DNA of 64,000 bases from Caenorhabditis elegans (taxonomy: Eukaryota; Nematoda; Chromadorea; Rhabditida; Rhabditidae), in contig NC_003281.10 of assembly GCF_000002985.6 (NCBI RefSeq), forward strand, positions 6,448,001 to 6,512,000, in the 5' to 3' direction. Numbering within the stretch: position 1 is the first letter of the stretch; every line of letters starts with the position of its first letter. Both the position numbers and the translations under genes were made by a program. The notes beneath the pieces were generated by a model that had not been told where the DNA came from, made no database searches, and saw only the letters and a program-made list of their open reading frames with translations. Below are positions 23,770-34,979 of this stretch, piece after piece.

Positions 23770-26700
23770 ATGTCAGAGGAAATCTCTTATGAAAAAATAT
23801 TAGAGGACGTTGAATGCACTGCAGTTTCACCTGGCTACAGTACTTTGGGTGATATTGTTCCCGTCTCGTTGCATTGGAATAACATAACGTGAGTGATAGT
23901 ATGCCCCTTTAAATGAGAGTAATGTAATTTAATTTGATTATGGTGTTCGTTTAAAGCTCTGTCCTAAAAATGGATGGGAGCTCAGTATCAAGTTGTTTAA
24001 ATGTCGTATATCCGAGAAAATTTGAATCATCACTTTAAAGGCGCATGATGTGTTTCTGAGTGGGTCTCGCCACGATCTCAGCCCTAAGTGTCGATACAAT
24101 TGCAAAAATTTTCAGATTGGTCAATTTGATGTAGAAAATGAAGTTTATGAAATTTCAAATTCTAATATACTCAGAAAATGGATGATTTACCAAAACACAT
24201 TTAGCACCTCGTTTCCACGGCGTGTAAATTGGTACCTCTGGCCTAGCGAAGAGTGATATTTTCGAGAACTATATCCTCCGTTCGCGGAACGCTGGGTGCT
24301 GAATGTTCTATGATAAATCTTTGCCTTCCGTAAGCGCATATGAGTTTCAAATTTCCTTCACTTCATAACCTACACCAAATGAAGAATTTTGAAAATTTTG
24401 CTACCCGTATAAACCACTTTGACTGAGATCGGGGTGAGACCCACTTTGAAAAACAGCGTGTTCCATGAAAATGAAAATGATGAAAAGTTCCATGAAAATA
24501 CGATAACATGGAAAATTGTTTCAAGTTGGCTGTGAAACTTTACCAAACTTCCGTAAATTCAGAGTGACAACCATAAAAGAGAAGAGACTATTGTTGAAAA
24601 ATGTGAGTGGATACGCGAAATCCGGAGAATTGCTTGCATTGATGGGTGCCAGTGGAGCTGGAAAGACAACGTTGCTGAACATGCTCATGTGCCGAAATTT
24701 GAAAGGATTGAGTACGGAGGGAACAATTACGGTCAATGGAAATGAGGTAATTAAAAAGCGTATAAGGATTACTGTTGTCATTTCTTTACTGCAGTTATTT
24801 TGGATAATAACAATATTTAAAAAATACGAACAAATTCTAATAATTTACAGAAAATTCTATACAAACCAAAAATACAACCAGATAGCTTAATCTGAAGTTT
24901 TTGATATTTTTGTGTATAACCATTTAAGGTGAAGTAGTAGCTCCCATTTCCAGATGGCACACAAAATCTCCTCGATATCCGGATTTGCTCAACAAGAAGA
25001 ATTATTTGTTGGAACTCTGACAGTCAAAGAATACTTGATGATTCAAGCGAAACTTCGTATTAATGGATCTAAAAAACTTCGAGAAGATCGAGTTACAGAT
25101 GTACTTCATCAATTGAAACTCTGGAAGTGTCGTGATTCAAAGATTGGAGTTATTGGTGAAAAAAAGGGAATTTCTGGTGGTGAAGCACGGCGTCTTACTT
25201 TTGCATGTGAAATGTTATCCAATCCTTCACTTTTATTTGCTGATGAGCCGACAACTGGACTTGATTCTTTTATGGCTGAAAGTGTAATTCAGATATTAAA
25301 AGGAATTGCAAAAACTGGAAGAACTATTATTTGTACAATTCATCAGCCGTCTTCTCAATTGTATCAAATGTTTCATAGAGTCATTTATTTAGGTAAGCAC
25401 GTTATAGTCATGCAATTAATGCCAGGCGGGCCCGACTTATGTGAGAACACATTGCACTCAAGGTAGTAGATATGACTTTCTCGCATATGTGGCTTAGTTA
25501 CAATTTTAAAGTTTATATCTTACTTAAATCTTACGAATAAGTTGATGTACATATGTGCAGGATTCAAAGATTAATCTATTCAAATTTCAAATTTTTATTC
25601 AAAAAATTAAAAATTTCCAGCAAATGGTAGCACAGCTTTCCAAGGAACACCACAAGAATCTATTTCATTCTTTGAAAAATGTGGACATCGAGTGCCAGAT
25701 GAGTACAATCCCAGCGAGTGGATAATTTACAAGTTGGCAGTGCAACCTGGACAAGAGAAACAATCAAATGATCGAATTCAGAAAATTGTCGAGCAATACG
25801 AAGATAGTGATCATCAGAAGCGAGTGATGGAACAGTTGTCTGATGTTTCAGAGAAGATACCTCCGCCTGAAATGCACAGGGCTAATGTGTTCACGCAGAT
25901 TTTCGCGCTTTCCACCAGGTTAGTATTGATGCTTAAAAGTGTAATCTTACTTACAAGATCTACATTGTATTACATAGCATTCTACATAGTAAAATTCACT
26001 TACAAAATTCCTCCAAAATGTATTCTTTGTTCCAGATGCGGAATTGATGTTTGGCGTGCTCCCCAACTGACATTGGCAAAAGTGATTCAAAAGATTCTAT
26101 TCGGACTATTCATTGGTCTTTTGTACCTTCGGGTCAGTATTCTATATTCTCCGCCATTTTATCAAATCAATTTCAGACGCCATACGATGCACGTGGAATC
26201 CATAATATTAATGGAGCCCTGTTCTTTCTGGCAGGAGAATACATTTACTCAACAGCATACGGTTATATAAAGTTGGAAATGACAATTGATAATATGCGTA
26301 TTTTATTTCAGCAATTATGTTCTTCTTGAACAATGAATTTCCACTGGTTGCTCGAGAGTATCACGATGGACTCTACAATCTTTGGACGTAAGTTTTTTAG
26401 TTATACTAGGGATAATTCATTTTAAAATTTAGATACTACTTTGCTCGTTGTATCTCTCTTATTCCTCTCTTCTCTACTGATGGTCTTATTCTTCTGTTTA
26501 TAGTTTACTGGTTGATTGGACTTAACACTTCTGTTATGCAGGTATAGAATTGAAGCTTGCAGAAAAATCACATTTCTGTGTTTGCAAGGTCACCTACATA
26601 AAACGTTGAATCCCACAGAAATTTTCAGTACAGTTCATGAATTGAGAACATCCCAATTTATCCTTGTCAGCTATAATTTTTCAGGTCATTGTCGCATCAA

Positions 26701-27205
26701 TCATCACTGTACTCGCAAGTCAAGCAGCCTCTGCTTTTGGAATCGCCATGTCATGCATCTTCCCAACTGCTCAGGTCAGTGACTTCTCTCAAAAATAATT
26801 ATTCACTTTTTTCCAGATGACTGCTGTAATGGCAAGCCCACCTCTAGTTTTGTTCCGGCTTTTCGGTGGATTATACGGTAATACTAACACTTTCCCTGCC
26901 GCAATTCGATGGCTTCAGTGGATTAGTATGTACAGGTATTGGAATTATAGTTTATTATCAAAACATTAAAAGTTTAAAGATTTGCATTCGAAGGTCTAGT
27001 TGTCAATCAGTGGTCTGAAATTGACGATTTCCACTCAAATGCCAAAAATAATTGGACAAATTCTACGACGAACGATGTGCTTGATTACTTTGCATTCTCT
27101 GAATCGGCAATTCCACTTGATATCATTGGACTTATACTCATTAGTTTGGCATTCTATTTGATTGGATTTATTGCTTTGGTTCATCGTATGAAAAAAGCTC
27201 GTTAA
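23770..27205 (+). CDS. wht-6: White/ABCG-type ABC half-transporter
   Basis: Eleven exons (23770-23888, 24563-24746, 24954-25392, 25621-25918, 26036-26132, 26177-26261, 26312-26387, 26433-26541, 26685-26774, 26817-26935, 26980-27205) give 613 aa. The ATPase domain is N-terminal: Walker [11 protein letters not shown] from residue 68, Q-loop region G-F-A-Q-Q-E-E-L, signature I-S-G-G-E-A-R-R-L, Walker [13 protein letters not shown], and the switch H-Q-P-S-S. About six membrane helices follow, then a Cys-free extracellular loop before the last helix. Order ATPase-then-membrane and this length define ABCG/White half-transporters, which must dimerise; the cargo cannot be read. The symbol wht-6 is from recalled gene order. 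Confidence 0.9.
24060..24444. repeat. Inverted repeat in wht-6 intron 1
   Basis: GTGGGTCTCGCCACGATCTCAG (about 24061-24082) is mirrored by CTGAGATCGGGGTGAGACCCAC (about 24422-24443). It occupies much of the 674-nt first intron and resembles other dispersed palindromic elements of the genome. AATGAAAATGATGAAAAGTTCC repeats follow it. Confidence 0.7.
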
Positions 27206-27449
27206 GATTAGAGAACACAATATTTGTGAAATGAAGATGTAGTATTAAATGTTTTATTTTTGTTCGATAGCCGGCTCCGTCCAGAGAGTATTCTCTAACA
27301 TAAATATGTAAAAGTATTCTGTTAATACTGATTGACTCCAAATTATTGGCAGACCATATTTTTTTGGAAGTCAACATTTCTTTGAGTTCTGCAGCTGGTT
27401 CCCAGTATTGAGGATACGATTATCTGATTACGCAGCTCCGCCACACTGT

Positions 27450-27720
27450 CGTCAAAATTCTTAAAACGCATTTCTCCCATTCAACAGGTAGATACAGAGA
27501 ATTTTAATTATCCTTAGCAGAGGGTCATCTTGAGAAGAATCTCCCACAGACACCTTATTATTCCCTCCTTCCTTCCTGCTCTTCTTTCCTCATTATCCAT
27601 CATCTACAGTGCTCTTTGTCGCTTCTGCGTATCTGAAATTCTCACGCTATCTCAGAGATCTCAGGTATCCTGCAGATGCCCATTGAGCCATCAATGAACA
27701 GATTTCCCGCATTTAGTGTT
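27450..27720 (+). repeat. Direct repeat, copy 1 (upstream of zip-8)
   Basis: This copy shares AGAATCTCCCA-AGACACCTTATTA-TCCCTCCTTCC, CATTATCCATCAT, TCTGCGTATCTGAAA and TGAGCCATCAA-GAAC-TTTCCCGCATTT with the copy at 28350-28635, in the same order and spacing. It is diverged by point changes and small indels. Confidence 0.75.
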
Positions 27721-27949
27721 TGCGTTGGTTGGAAATGGTGAATGGCAAGAACGTGTTGTAGACACACTATGCACAGTAGGACACCTTTTTGAATATGGTA
27801 GTTACAGAAACTATGGAGAAAAATAGGAACAACTTTTTTCCCGATTAGACGAGAAAATTTGGTTATTTTTCTTAAACGATTACACAAATTACATCTAGAA
27901 AAAATCTATCAATTTTCTCAAAATGCTTGCTGTTAACCATGATCTATCA

Positions 27950-28070
27950 AGAACGTGGAAGACGTTTCATATCGCTTGCGTAATGTTTTTCATCCCGTCT
28001 GTCAATATGTAGAAATTAGATCAATGACAGTTTAACCTAGGTTTAGATTCTTTACGAAAACCCCTCCTTT
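27950..28070 (+). repeat. Inverted repeat arm, left
   Basis: The block CGTGGAAGACGTTTCATATC, then TTGCGTAATGTTTTTC, then GTCTGTCAAT and ATGACAGTTTAA reappears inverted at 30340-30476 with moderate divergence. The two arms lie about 2.3 kb apart. Confidence 0.6.
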
Positions 28071-28349
28071 AAGAATCTCTACAATGTCAATTATTTTTCA
28101 TAAAAATATCAGCATTACAAAAACTAAAAATCTGGCAGACTCGGATTTCTTTGAAAATTATTCTCATGCAGTTTACTTTTTATATTTGAAAAAAAGCCTA
28201 TTGGAGAGGGTTAATATTTCCTCCTGAAATTGTATTTCAGAGTTGCCTTTCCAATTACTCGAATGCTTCTACAATCTCTGCAACAACATATTTCTACAAC
28301 TCCTTGTTAACTATTCTCTCTAATCTTCTACCCATAACCATCATAATTA

Positions 28350-28635
28350 CTGCTTGAGAATGCCCATCAATCAGGTAGAGAGATCTTACAAATGAGAAGG
28401 AAGAGTTATAATCATCCCTTCATCATCTCTTCTAAGGACCATCTGGAACAGAATCTCCCAGAGACACCTTATTAATCCCTCCTTCCTTCCTTCTGCTCTT
28501 CTTCCCTCATTATCCATCATTTACAGCACTCTCTGAAATGTCTGCGTATCTGAAAGCTTCACACTATTTCAGTAATTCTAGATATCCCGCAGGTGCACAA
28601 TGAGCCATCAAAGAACGTGTTTCCCGCATTTGTAT
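28350..28635 (+). repeat. Direct repeat, copy 2 (upstream of zip-8)
   Basis: Second copy of the duplication at 27450-27720, offset by about 915 bp. The order of the matching blocks is the same, so this is a local segmental duplication rather than two transposon insertions. Confidence 0.75.
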
Positions 28636-30339
28636 GCTCTTTTTATGTGAGCGAGAACATCACGAGTACCTGTTGAAGGCTCACAGCAGGACACTGTTTG
28701 AGCATGCAGAAAACAATGAAGAACGTGGTGGGGCAGAATGGAATGTGAGAAAACGTTCCCATTATAGATATTTAGATGGGAACCACGATAAGATTAAAAA
28801 CGAACAGGCTCAGATTGGGGTAAATGAAAGGAAGAAATATTGATTGAAATCAAACTACAGATTTTCAAGCAAAAATAATCAAATTTTTAACGTCTCCTAT
28901 GGGATAACATTTTTTTCGGAAATTATTTTTGTGCCATGTTTATTTAATACTTTTCATTGAAAAATATTTGAAACAGAACAATTATTGTAACGACACTGAT
29001 AAGTTTGAAAAATATGGAATTTTAGCTAAAAATTAATTTTTTTTTCAAGTTCTCGACTTCCAGTTGGCCAAAAATAAGATTCGAAATTTGTTTCTTTTTT
29101 GGCAATTGGAAATTTCATGCAAATGTTGAGCACTTTCTCGAGCTTTCAATCAAACTGAAATTGTTTTTTTTTCAATTTAATATGTTTCTATATTTTGAAA
29201 CTAAATGCTAATAAAGTTAATCAAATATTACAGGAACACTCAATCCACGAAAAAACTTCCGCAATTTTCAACATACTTGATATTTCACCTTATTCTATGT
29301 TTATCCATGCAACACCTATTGCATTGTTATTTTCCTTATAACAAATTGATACGCACTGCGCAACATGACCAGATTAGTCGAGGTTATAGTATCACGCAAT
29401 ACTTACCAATTTTATTTGTTGGCTTTCACGGAATATGGGGGAAATGTGGGAAAGGCTGGTGAATTGATAGATGGATAATAACGGATATATAAGAAAATTA
29501 CATAGTGGCAAAAAGTAAGCGACATTTGGCGTTGTCAAATCAAAACTCGAAAGACAAGAAAACATTTCTGAAACGCCAAATATAGAGTAGTGAATACAAT
29601 TCAATACTTTACCTTCAAAATGATAAAATTCAGACAACAGTCAAAGTTTCCAAGTAAAAAACACACAGTCAATCCAAAAACAGAAAGGAGGAGAAACATT
29701 TGTCGTCTACAAATACAGACTGTCTACCAAAAGTAGACATCGATGGTTATAGAACAACCTTCCCAAAAATTAAGGTTTGTGCACTCACAATTATATTGAT
29801 TGGGCAGGATGGGGAATCGAACCTGAATTGAACTACAGGTGTTTTTTGACATTTTAGGAAGGTGAGACGAAAAAGGTGACCACATGGAATTAAACTGTCA
29901 GAAGAACAAATTGTGTTTGTTCATTGTAAGTTAACAGATGAAGAGCTTTGAAAACTGCATAAAAATGTGAGCTTTGAAACATTTGAAATTAAAATTAGAA
30001 AACGTTATGATAAATGTATTTTAAAAAGGAGAGAAGAATTGATCAAAGATTCCCTGCAAACTCGAATTTAATTTATTGGAACTCAAAATGTTACTCAATG
30101 AATACTAAAGACTCTTATTGTAATCAATTCTTATATTCGTAAAACTTATTCTGTAATATTTGTACAAAAACTAATATTTAAAAGTTTTTACACAAAATAG
30201 ATATTTAAAAGTTGAAAAAAAAATCAGAAAAGATGGATTAATATCTAGCAACTATTTTTAAAGTCATGGTTCATCTTCTTAAAATCTGAAAATTTCAGAC
30301 TACTTTCCAGGGAATTTTGTTCGCGCCACTCATTTTACC

Positions 30340-30476
30340 AAAATGTTTCCTTTGGGAATACTAATCTATAAAACATTTCTCACTTAAACTGTCATTAACT
30401 AGATTTCCAAAGAAACATTGGTAATTGACAGACTTGGAAAAACATTACGCAATCGATATGCAACGTTTTCCACGTA
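30340..30476 (-). repeat. Inverted repeat arm, right
   Basis: Reverse complement partner of 27950-28070. The plus strand reads AAACTGTCATTAACTAGATT, then TTGACAGACTTGG, GAAAAACATTACGCAATCGA and GCAACGTTTTCCACG. Confidence 0.6.
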
Positions 30477-30801
30477 ATTCTATGACTGTTTTTAATATCT
30501 AAAACACCATTAATCCCACTAAGTTTAGATGATATTTGTACAAAAGTTGACGCAAATCTATCTGAGAACTTCCAACCCTTTCAGTCTCTTTTCCCTCACT
30601 TCTCTCTATGCAAGAAACATCAACGGTCCATTGTTTTCCGTGTAGTAGGTCATATGTTCTCCTGCTCTCCCGTTCCAGATAGACCCGATAGATACTGTGA
30701 GAGTTCCCAGCGGGTGTTCTCTGCGCTCTCCAGAACTCCTATGCACTCTCCCAAAACTTCTCGGGTGGGCGGAGTCGAGGCCACCCCGCCAGCACCCGAC
30801 G

Positions 30802-30809
30802 TTGCATCA
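30802..30809. promoter_or_regulatory. TTGCATCA element (C/EBP-ATF composite type)
   Basis: TTGCATCA is the reverse complement of TGATGCAA, the composite C/EBP-ATF response element. It lies about 170 bp before the zip-8 ATG. Site match is seen; function is inferred. Confidence 0.45.
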
Positions 30810-30841
30810 CACCTGACTCTTTTCTAGATCGGCGACGGTCG

Positions 30842-30851
30842 GTTACGTAAC
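30842..30851. promoter_or_regulatory. GTTACGTAAC, perfect PAR/NFIL3 bZIP site
   Basis: The palindrome GTTACGTAAC fits the RTTAYGTAAY consensus bound by PAR and NFIL3/CES-2 bZIP dimers. It lies about 130 bp before the ATG of a PAR-like bZIP gene, suggesting auto- or cross-regulation. Confidence 0.55.
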
Positions 30852-30978
30852 CAGCTCTCTGGGAAGTGTTTTCACCTTTTCCTTGTTTTTCTTTTTCGTT
30901 GCATGGCTTTCTGAATTTCTTTTGGGAAGAAGATAGTACTCAAACTTTCTATAATTTCAGCTAACAACGTCCAACAAT

Positions 30979-32946
30979 ATGAGCAACACCATGCAAGGAG
31001 CACACTACCCGCAAATGGCATTCGATCCAACATGGCAAATGCATCCAGCGTACGCAACTGCAACTGCTTTGTGAGTCTAAATATGTATATATTTAGAATT
31101 TTTGAGATTATTGTAGTTGTTTTCGGTTTTTTAAATTTTGTGTCAAGTATTTTCTTCTGCAAAACAAAAGACAGTAGAGACCATCTCGCACTGCCACATC
31201 GTCCGTTGTCCCCGTCATGTGCTCATGGCGAGATGGCCTAGATTACAGCCGTTCTGGATTGGTCGGTTTGGCTATAGAGGTCAACATGTTGTAAAACGTT
31301 TGGAAAATGTTCAAAGTTTGGCCATTCAAAATATACGGAAAATGTGAACAATATACTACTCACATTATAGCTAGTGTAAAAACTTTTGTAGCATAGTTTT
31401 TTCTACAGTCTTTCGTTTCAGTTATCAAAATTCAGTACATGACTCTACAATTTTCTACTATACCTTTTTTTTTCTGTAATTTGAAAAACACTCTAGCTGC
31501 AAGAGCTCAAAATTGGAATAGATGCCGTTACATCACCAAATTACTATAGAGGATCTTAGCCAGTAGATAGAGTAAAAGACGCACATTCGACTGAGCTATT
31601 AAATTGCCACGTGGCAAGGGGCAACTGCCACGACAGACTGTCTTCAAGGTGTTCCATGAGCCGACACAGACAGATGGTCAATATGCGCTAAATATGACAT
31701 TTTTGCACATAATTATAGGTATTGGGGTAGGCAACCGGTTGTGGAGTGCCTGATATCTGATGCTAGATTTTAAATTTAGATTTCAGTATGATCTTCCCTC
31801 TAATAATAGAAACTATCTTTGTTTATACGTGTGCAACCACGATAGTTTAGGTGAAGATGCCACAGGGTTTTTGAATAGTTTAATTTGCAAGCAAAGTGTT
31901 GATAAACAATTTAATATTTATTTTACACTGCGAAATTGGTTGGTGGTATCATCCAAAAATGATGTTTTTTCGATACAAATCATATTGTGATTTTAAAAAA
32001 TGTGGAAGATTTCTGAATTGTTTAGAAATGCTTTCCTTAATGGTAATCAGAACGTCAGATTTAAAACAATTCAGAAATCTTCCTTTTTTTAACTCAGGAA
32101 ATTGATATGTATTGACAAAAAACCACCCTGATACCAGAACCACCATAAATATCCCCAGATAACCGATAGTGCTCCTCTTTTGTAGAAATTTGTAAAATAT
32201 TTTGTAGAATAAATGTGGAAATTTCAATTTTCAGTAATCCATACAATGTATCATTCGACTTCACACGCTCTCCAAATACCTCCGGCGGATCCGATGAATC
32301 AATGAGTGATGGCAGCAAGATCGACCCAAAACGATCTCCAAAGTAAGTTTTACCTCGGAATTCAGATGGGGAGGGTGCCTTGAAGAAAGGTTACTCATAG
32401 GAACATTGGGATGAGAATGGGAGGATGGGGGAGGGGGTGTTACATTATTTTCAGATTCTTCAACAACAACATTGCAAAGACACGTGCCAATCGACTCTCC
32501 AGACGATCCACGATCCGCCAAGGATTACTTTTAGAGTTTCAAAAAACTTGATATTTTTTCTTCAGATATCTTGAAAAGCGTATGAAGAATAATGAGGCTG
32601 CAAAGAAGTCACGAGCCTCCAGAAAACATCGAGAGCAGAAGAATCAGACAGAGAATGAGTTACTCAAAAGGAAAAACGCAGCATTAGAGGAAGAACTGAA
32701 GCAAGCAAAATGTGAATTGGCTCAGATGCAAATCACGATCCGAGATATGTCTATCGTAAGAGAAATAAAGCTCACTATGCACCTCAAAAGCTAATAATTT
32801 TTCAGGAACGAGAAGCATACCGCCGAGAGAACGAAATGCTGAAAATGGTGAACAACAAATTTGCGGACTCAAAATTCGAACCTCCGCAACCACTTCGTGA
32901 TATGACCAACTGCAACCTGCCATACAAATACGAACTTCTCTCTTAA
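30979..32946 (+). CDS. zip-8: PAR/NFIL3-like bZIP transcription factor
   Basis: Exons 30979-31070, 32235-32342, 32566-32755 and 32806-32946 give 176 aa. The basic region M-K-N-N-E-A-A-K-K-S-R-A-S-R-K has the N-N-E-A-A-x-x-S-R core of PAR/NFIL3/CES-2 factors. It is followed by a leucine zipper with heptad leucines in L-L-K-R, L-E-E-E-L and the coil running into R-R-E-N-E-M-L. The N-terminal 70 residues are low-complexity. An acceptor (AATTTCAG, ending at 30960) precedes the ATG by 18 nt. It should bind RTTAYGTAAY-like sites as a dimer in the nucleus. Such a site lies in its own upstream region. The long first intron carries a perfect 20-bp hairpin. The symbol is from recalled position. Confidence 0.87.
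32004..32083. repeat. Perfect 20-bp inverted repeat in zip-8 intron 1
   Basis: GGAAGATTTCTGAATTGTTT (32004-32023) and AAACAATTCAGAAATCTTCC (32064-32083) are exact reverse complements with a 40-nt loop. The transcript would fold into a stable hairpin. Confidence 0.85.
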
Positions 32947-34062
32947 ATTTATTTCATTCCCTCTATTGAGAAATTTCATGTATATTTTTGTGTCCCAATT
33001 CCCAGTTAAGTAGGTATCGGTTTTATGGTCTTCTGAGAGTTGTGGCTATTCTTATTTTTGTTTTTTGAAATTCTTGACATATAAATCTAGGATAACACCA
33101 GGAAAATGATGAGAAGGTCTCAATGGAGAACACCTTCTGATTCCTGAATGGGGATTTTTAGATAAGTTTACATAATAATAAGGAATATTCTTAACCTTAC
33201 TGTCTAATACTGCATGTCTAATAAATTGCATATAAGTACAAAAGTCTACAGTTGTTTTGATTTTATTACAAGTGGGCATGTGGAAAGAGTGAGGGCCTCG
33301 AGGACATGGGAATGTTTTGGTAACCTTGATTTCACTGGAACAATTAAAAGGGGAAAGTTAAGGCTGCTAATTCACGCCCTGGTACCATGGTTCAGACAAA
33401 AATTTAAAATGTTTAAATCATATCTGCAGATTTTTCTCAAAATTATAAAACCCGATACTCAAACTGTTCTATTGATGATATTAGAGGTTACAATCGAAAA
33501 TTTAGGATACGTTTAGCTATTTCTCAAAACTCTGAACCGCCAGAAATAGAAAAAAGCTTTTTCTAAAGCGTTCATGAAAAACCTTTTATCGTACTTCCAC
33601 ATTTCTTCAAATATTCACTAAACTTTTTCAGGTAAAATTTTATTTAAAATTGGCCAGTGCCTGAAAAAAGGAAGTTTTGACAATCTTCTGGGTAGTCACA
33701 ACATTGCAAAAAACATTTGTCCGACATTTGTTTAATCTGAAAAGTCGGTTGAAATTTCTAATATTTTATTTTGTGAAATGTAACTACAGTAATTTTTGTT
33801 GTGATTTCCTGACATAAAGCAGGTGTCAATGTTGTGTTTTCTGATGCGAAAAAATAAACCTCGGGAAAATCACTGGGAATGTTTTCATAACCTTGGCTAT
33901 ATTGCAACGGGACAGTCAGAAAATGAAGGTTGTAACTTATTAGAAGATAATGTAAGGGAAGAATCATATTTAATATATTAATAAAGCTTGGACACAGTAG
34001 GTTTTAAATCTCAATTCTTATGTTGCAATAATCAATTTTTATGTTGCAAAATGAATTTTCAG
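32947..34062. other. Region downstream of zip-8
   Basis: AT-rich with no supported gene. The words GGGAATGTTTT-TAACCTTG occur twice (about 33309 and 33877), a short degenerate direct repeat. Confidence 0.45.
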
Positions 34063-34202
34063 AAGTCTACAACGACCGATTCATTTTGTCTGACACGATG
34101 CGGTTGGAAGAACCCGTGCAGTGGAGCAAGGAAAACAAAAGAGGTGGAACAAGTCCTGGATCGTCTACAACAACTGGAGGTGCTGGCACTATCGAAATGT
34201 GA
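34063..34202 (+). CDS. Orphan coding-like exon, gene not assigned
   Basis: After a good acceptor (GAATTTTCAG) the frame beginning at 34065 reads V-Y-N-D-R-F-I-L-S-D-T-M-R-L-E-E-P-V-Q-W and ends in a Ser/Thr/Gly-rich tail with a TGA at 34200-34202. Codon choice (TTC, AAC, GAC, CAG, AAG) is like the real genes nearby. I could not join it unambiguously. A donor after ACTGGAG (near 34179) would be in phase with the first visible exon of the chitin-binding gene at 36754. Otherwise it is a terminal exon of a gene whose start I cannot see, for example an alternative zip-8 end. Confidence 0.35.
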
Positions 34203-34979
34203 AGATTCGTTTGAGTACTTATATTTTACTTTTGAACCCAATACAAATATTTTTAGATGGTTGTCTTGAGTTTGGATTCTATGAGCTTGAACAAGTTGAA
34301 ATTCATTTGGAGATGAAATCATTATGTGCACTTTTTTCACAGAAGATTCATTTATGTTTTAAGTTTCCAGAAACTAATAGAAAATGCCCTGAAAATTCCA
34401 TAATACTTTGCAATTTGATTACATTAACCTGGTTTCTCGTTTCTAATTCATTGGACCTAGATTGTGATACAATATTGAAGTTTCCGGTTTCGAACACTCC
34501 AAAGGTGATCAAATTGAACTATTTTATTAATCTACTTATGCCATGTGGCATCATGCCCTTCTTTCCTTCCGAAGGTAATCTAAGTTGCACTGGAGCCCAC
34601 CGCCACCTTCTCACTTTCATATTCATTGAAAAACTGTCTCTCCTTCTCACTCATTTTCCGCGCGGAGCCACCTGACTCCGCCTTCTATTTTCCCGTAAGA
34701 CTGTTCCGAAAAGAGACCCCCGCGGTTCCCGCCGTCAAATGACAGCACCTACCATCATCACAGCCAAGTAATGAGTTCTCTTCTCGTGTGTTTGCTCTTT
34801 ACCAATCAGTCACATTTGACCATATCTAAATGGGATTTATCTTTTGCTTCATATAACGATTTACTTGTACATTACTTTATTGCAAAAGTTTTCAATCACT
34901 TATTTTATTATTAATCAAAATGTTGAAATATGGTGTAGCCGAATCAATAGGTGGAGCTGATTTTATTCTTATTTAAATT
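34203..34979. other. Intergenic stretch
   Basis: No supported gene. The section 34660-34740 is unusually GC-rich (GCGCGGAGCC, CCCCGCGGTTCCCGCC) and may be promoter DNA. Confidence 0.4.

Larger units (their letters stand above)
27206..30978. promoter_or_regulatory. Long repeat-bearing region upstream of zip-8
   Basis: 3.8 kb without a supported gene. It holds a direct duplication (27450-27720 against 28350-28635), an inverted pair (about 27950-28070 and 30340-30476), and, from about 30600, a less AT-rich promoter-like stretch with bZIP-type sites just ahead of zip-8. Confidence 0.6.

Noticed and set aside
24050-24256. A 68-codon frame in wht-6 intron 1
   Set aside because: It lies within the inverted repeat and has no splice or domain support.
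29806-29830. GGTTCGATTCC-like box B on the minus strand
   Set aside because: No box A, acceptor stem or anticodon arm could be built around it; probably chance.
34121-34675. A 184-codon plus-strand frame
   Set aside because: No acceptor or start context fits, composition is AT-driven, and the overlapping frame at 34063-34202 looks more like an exon.
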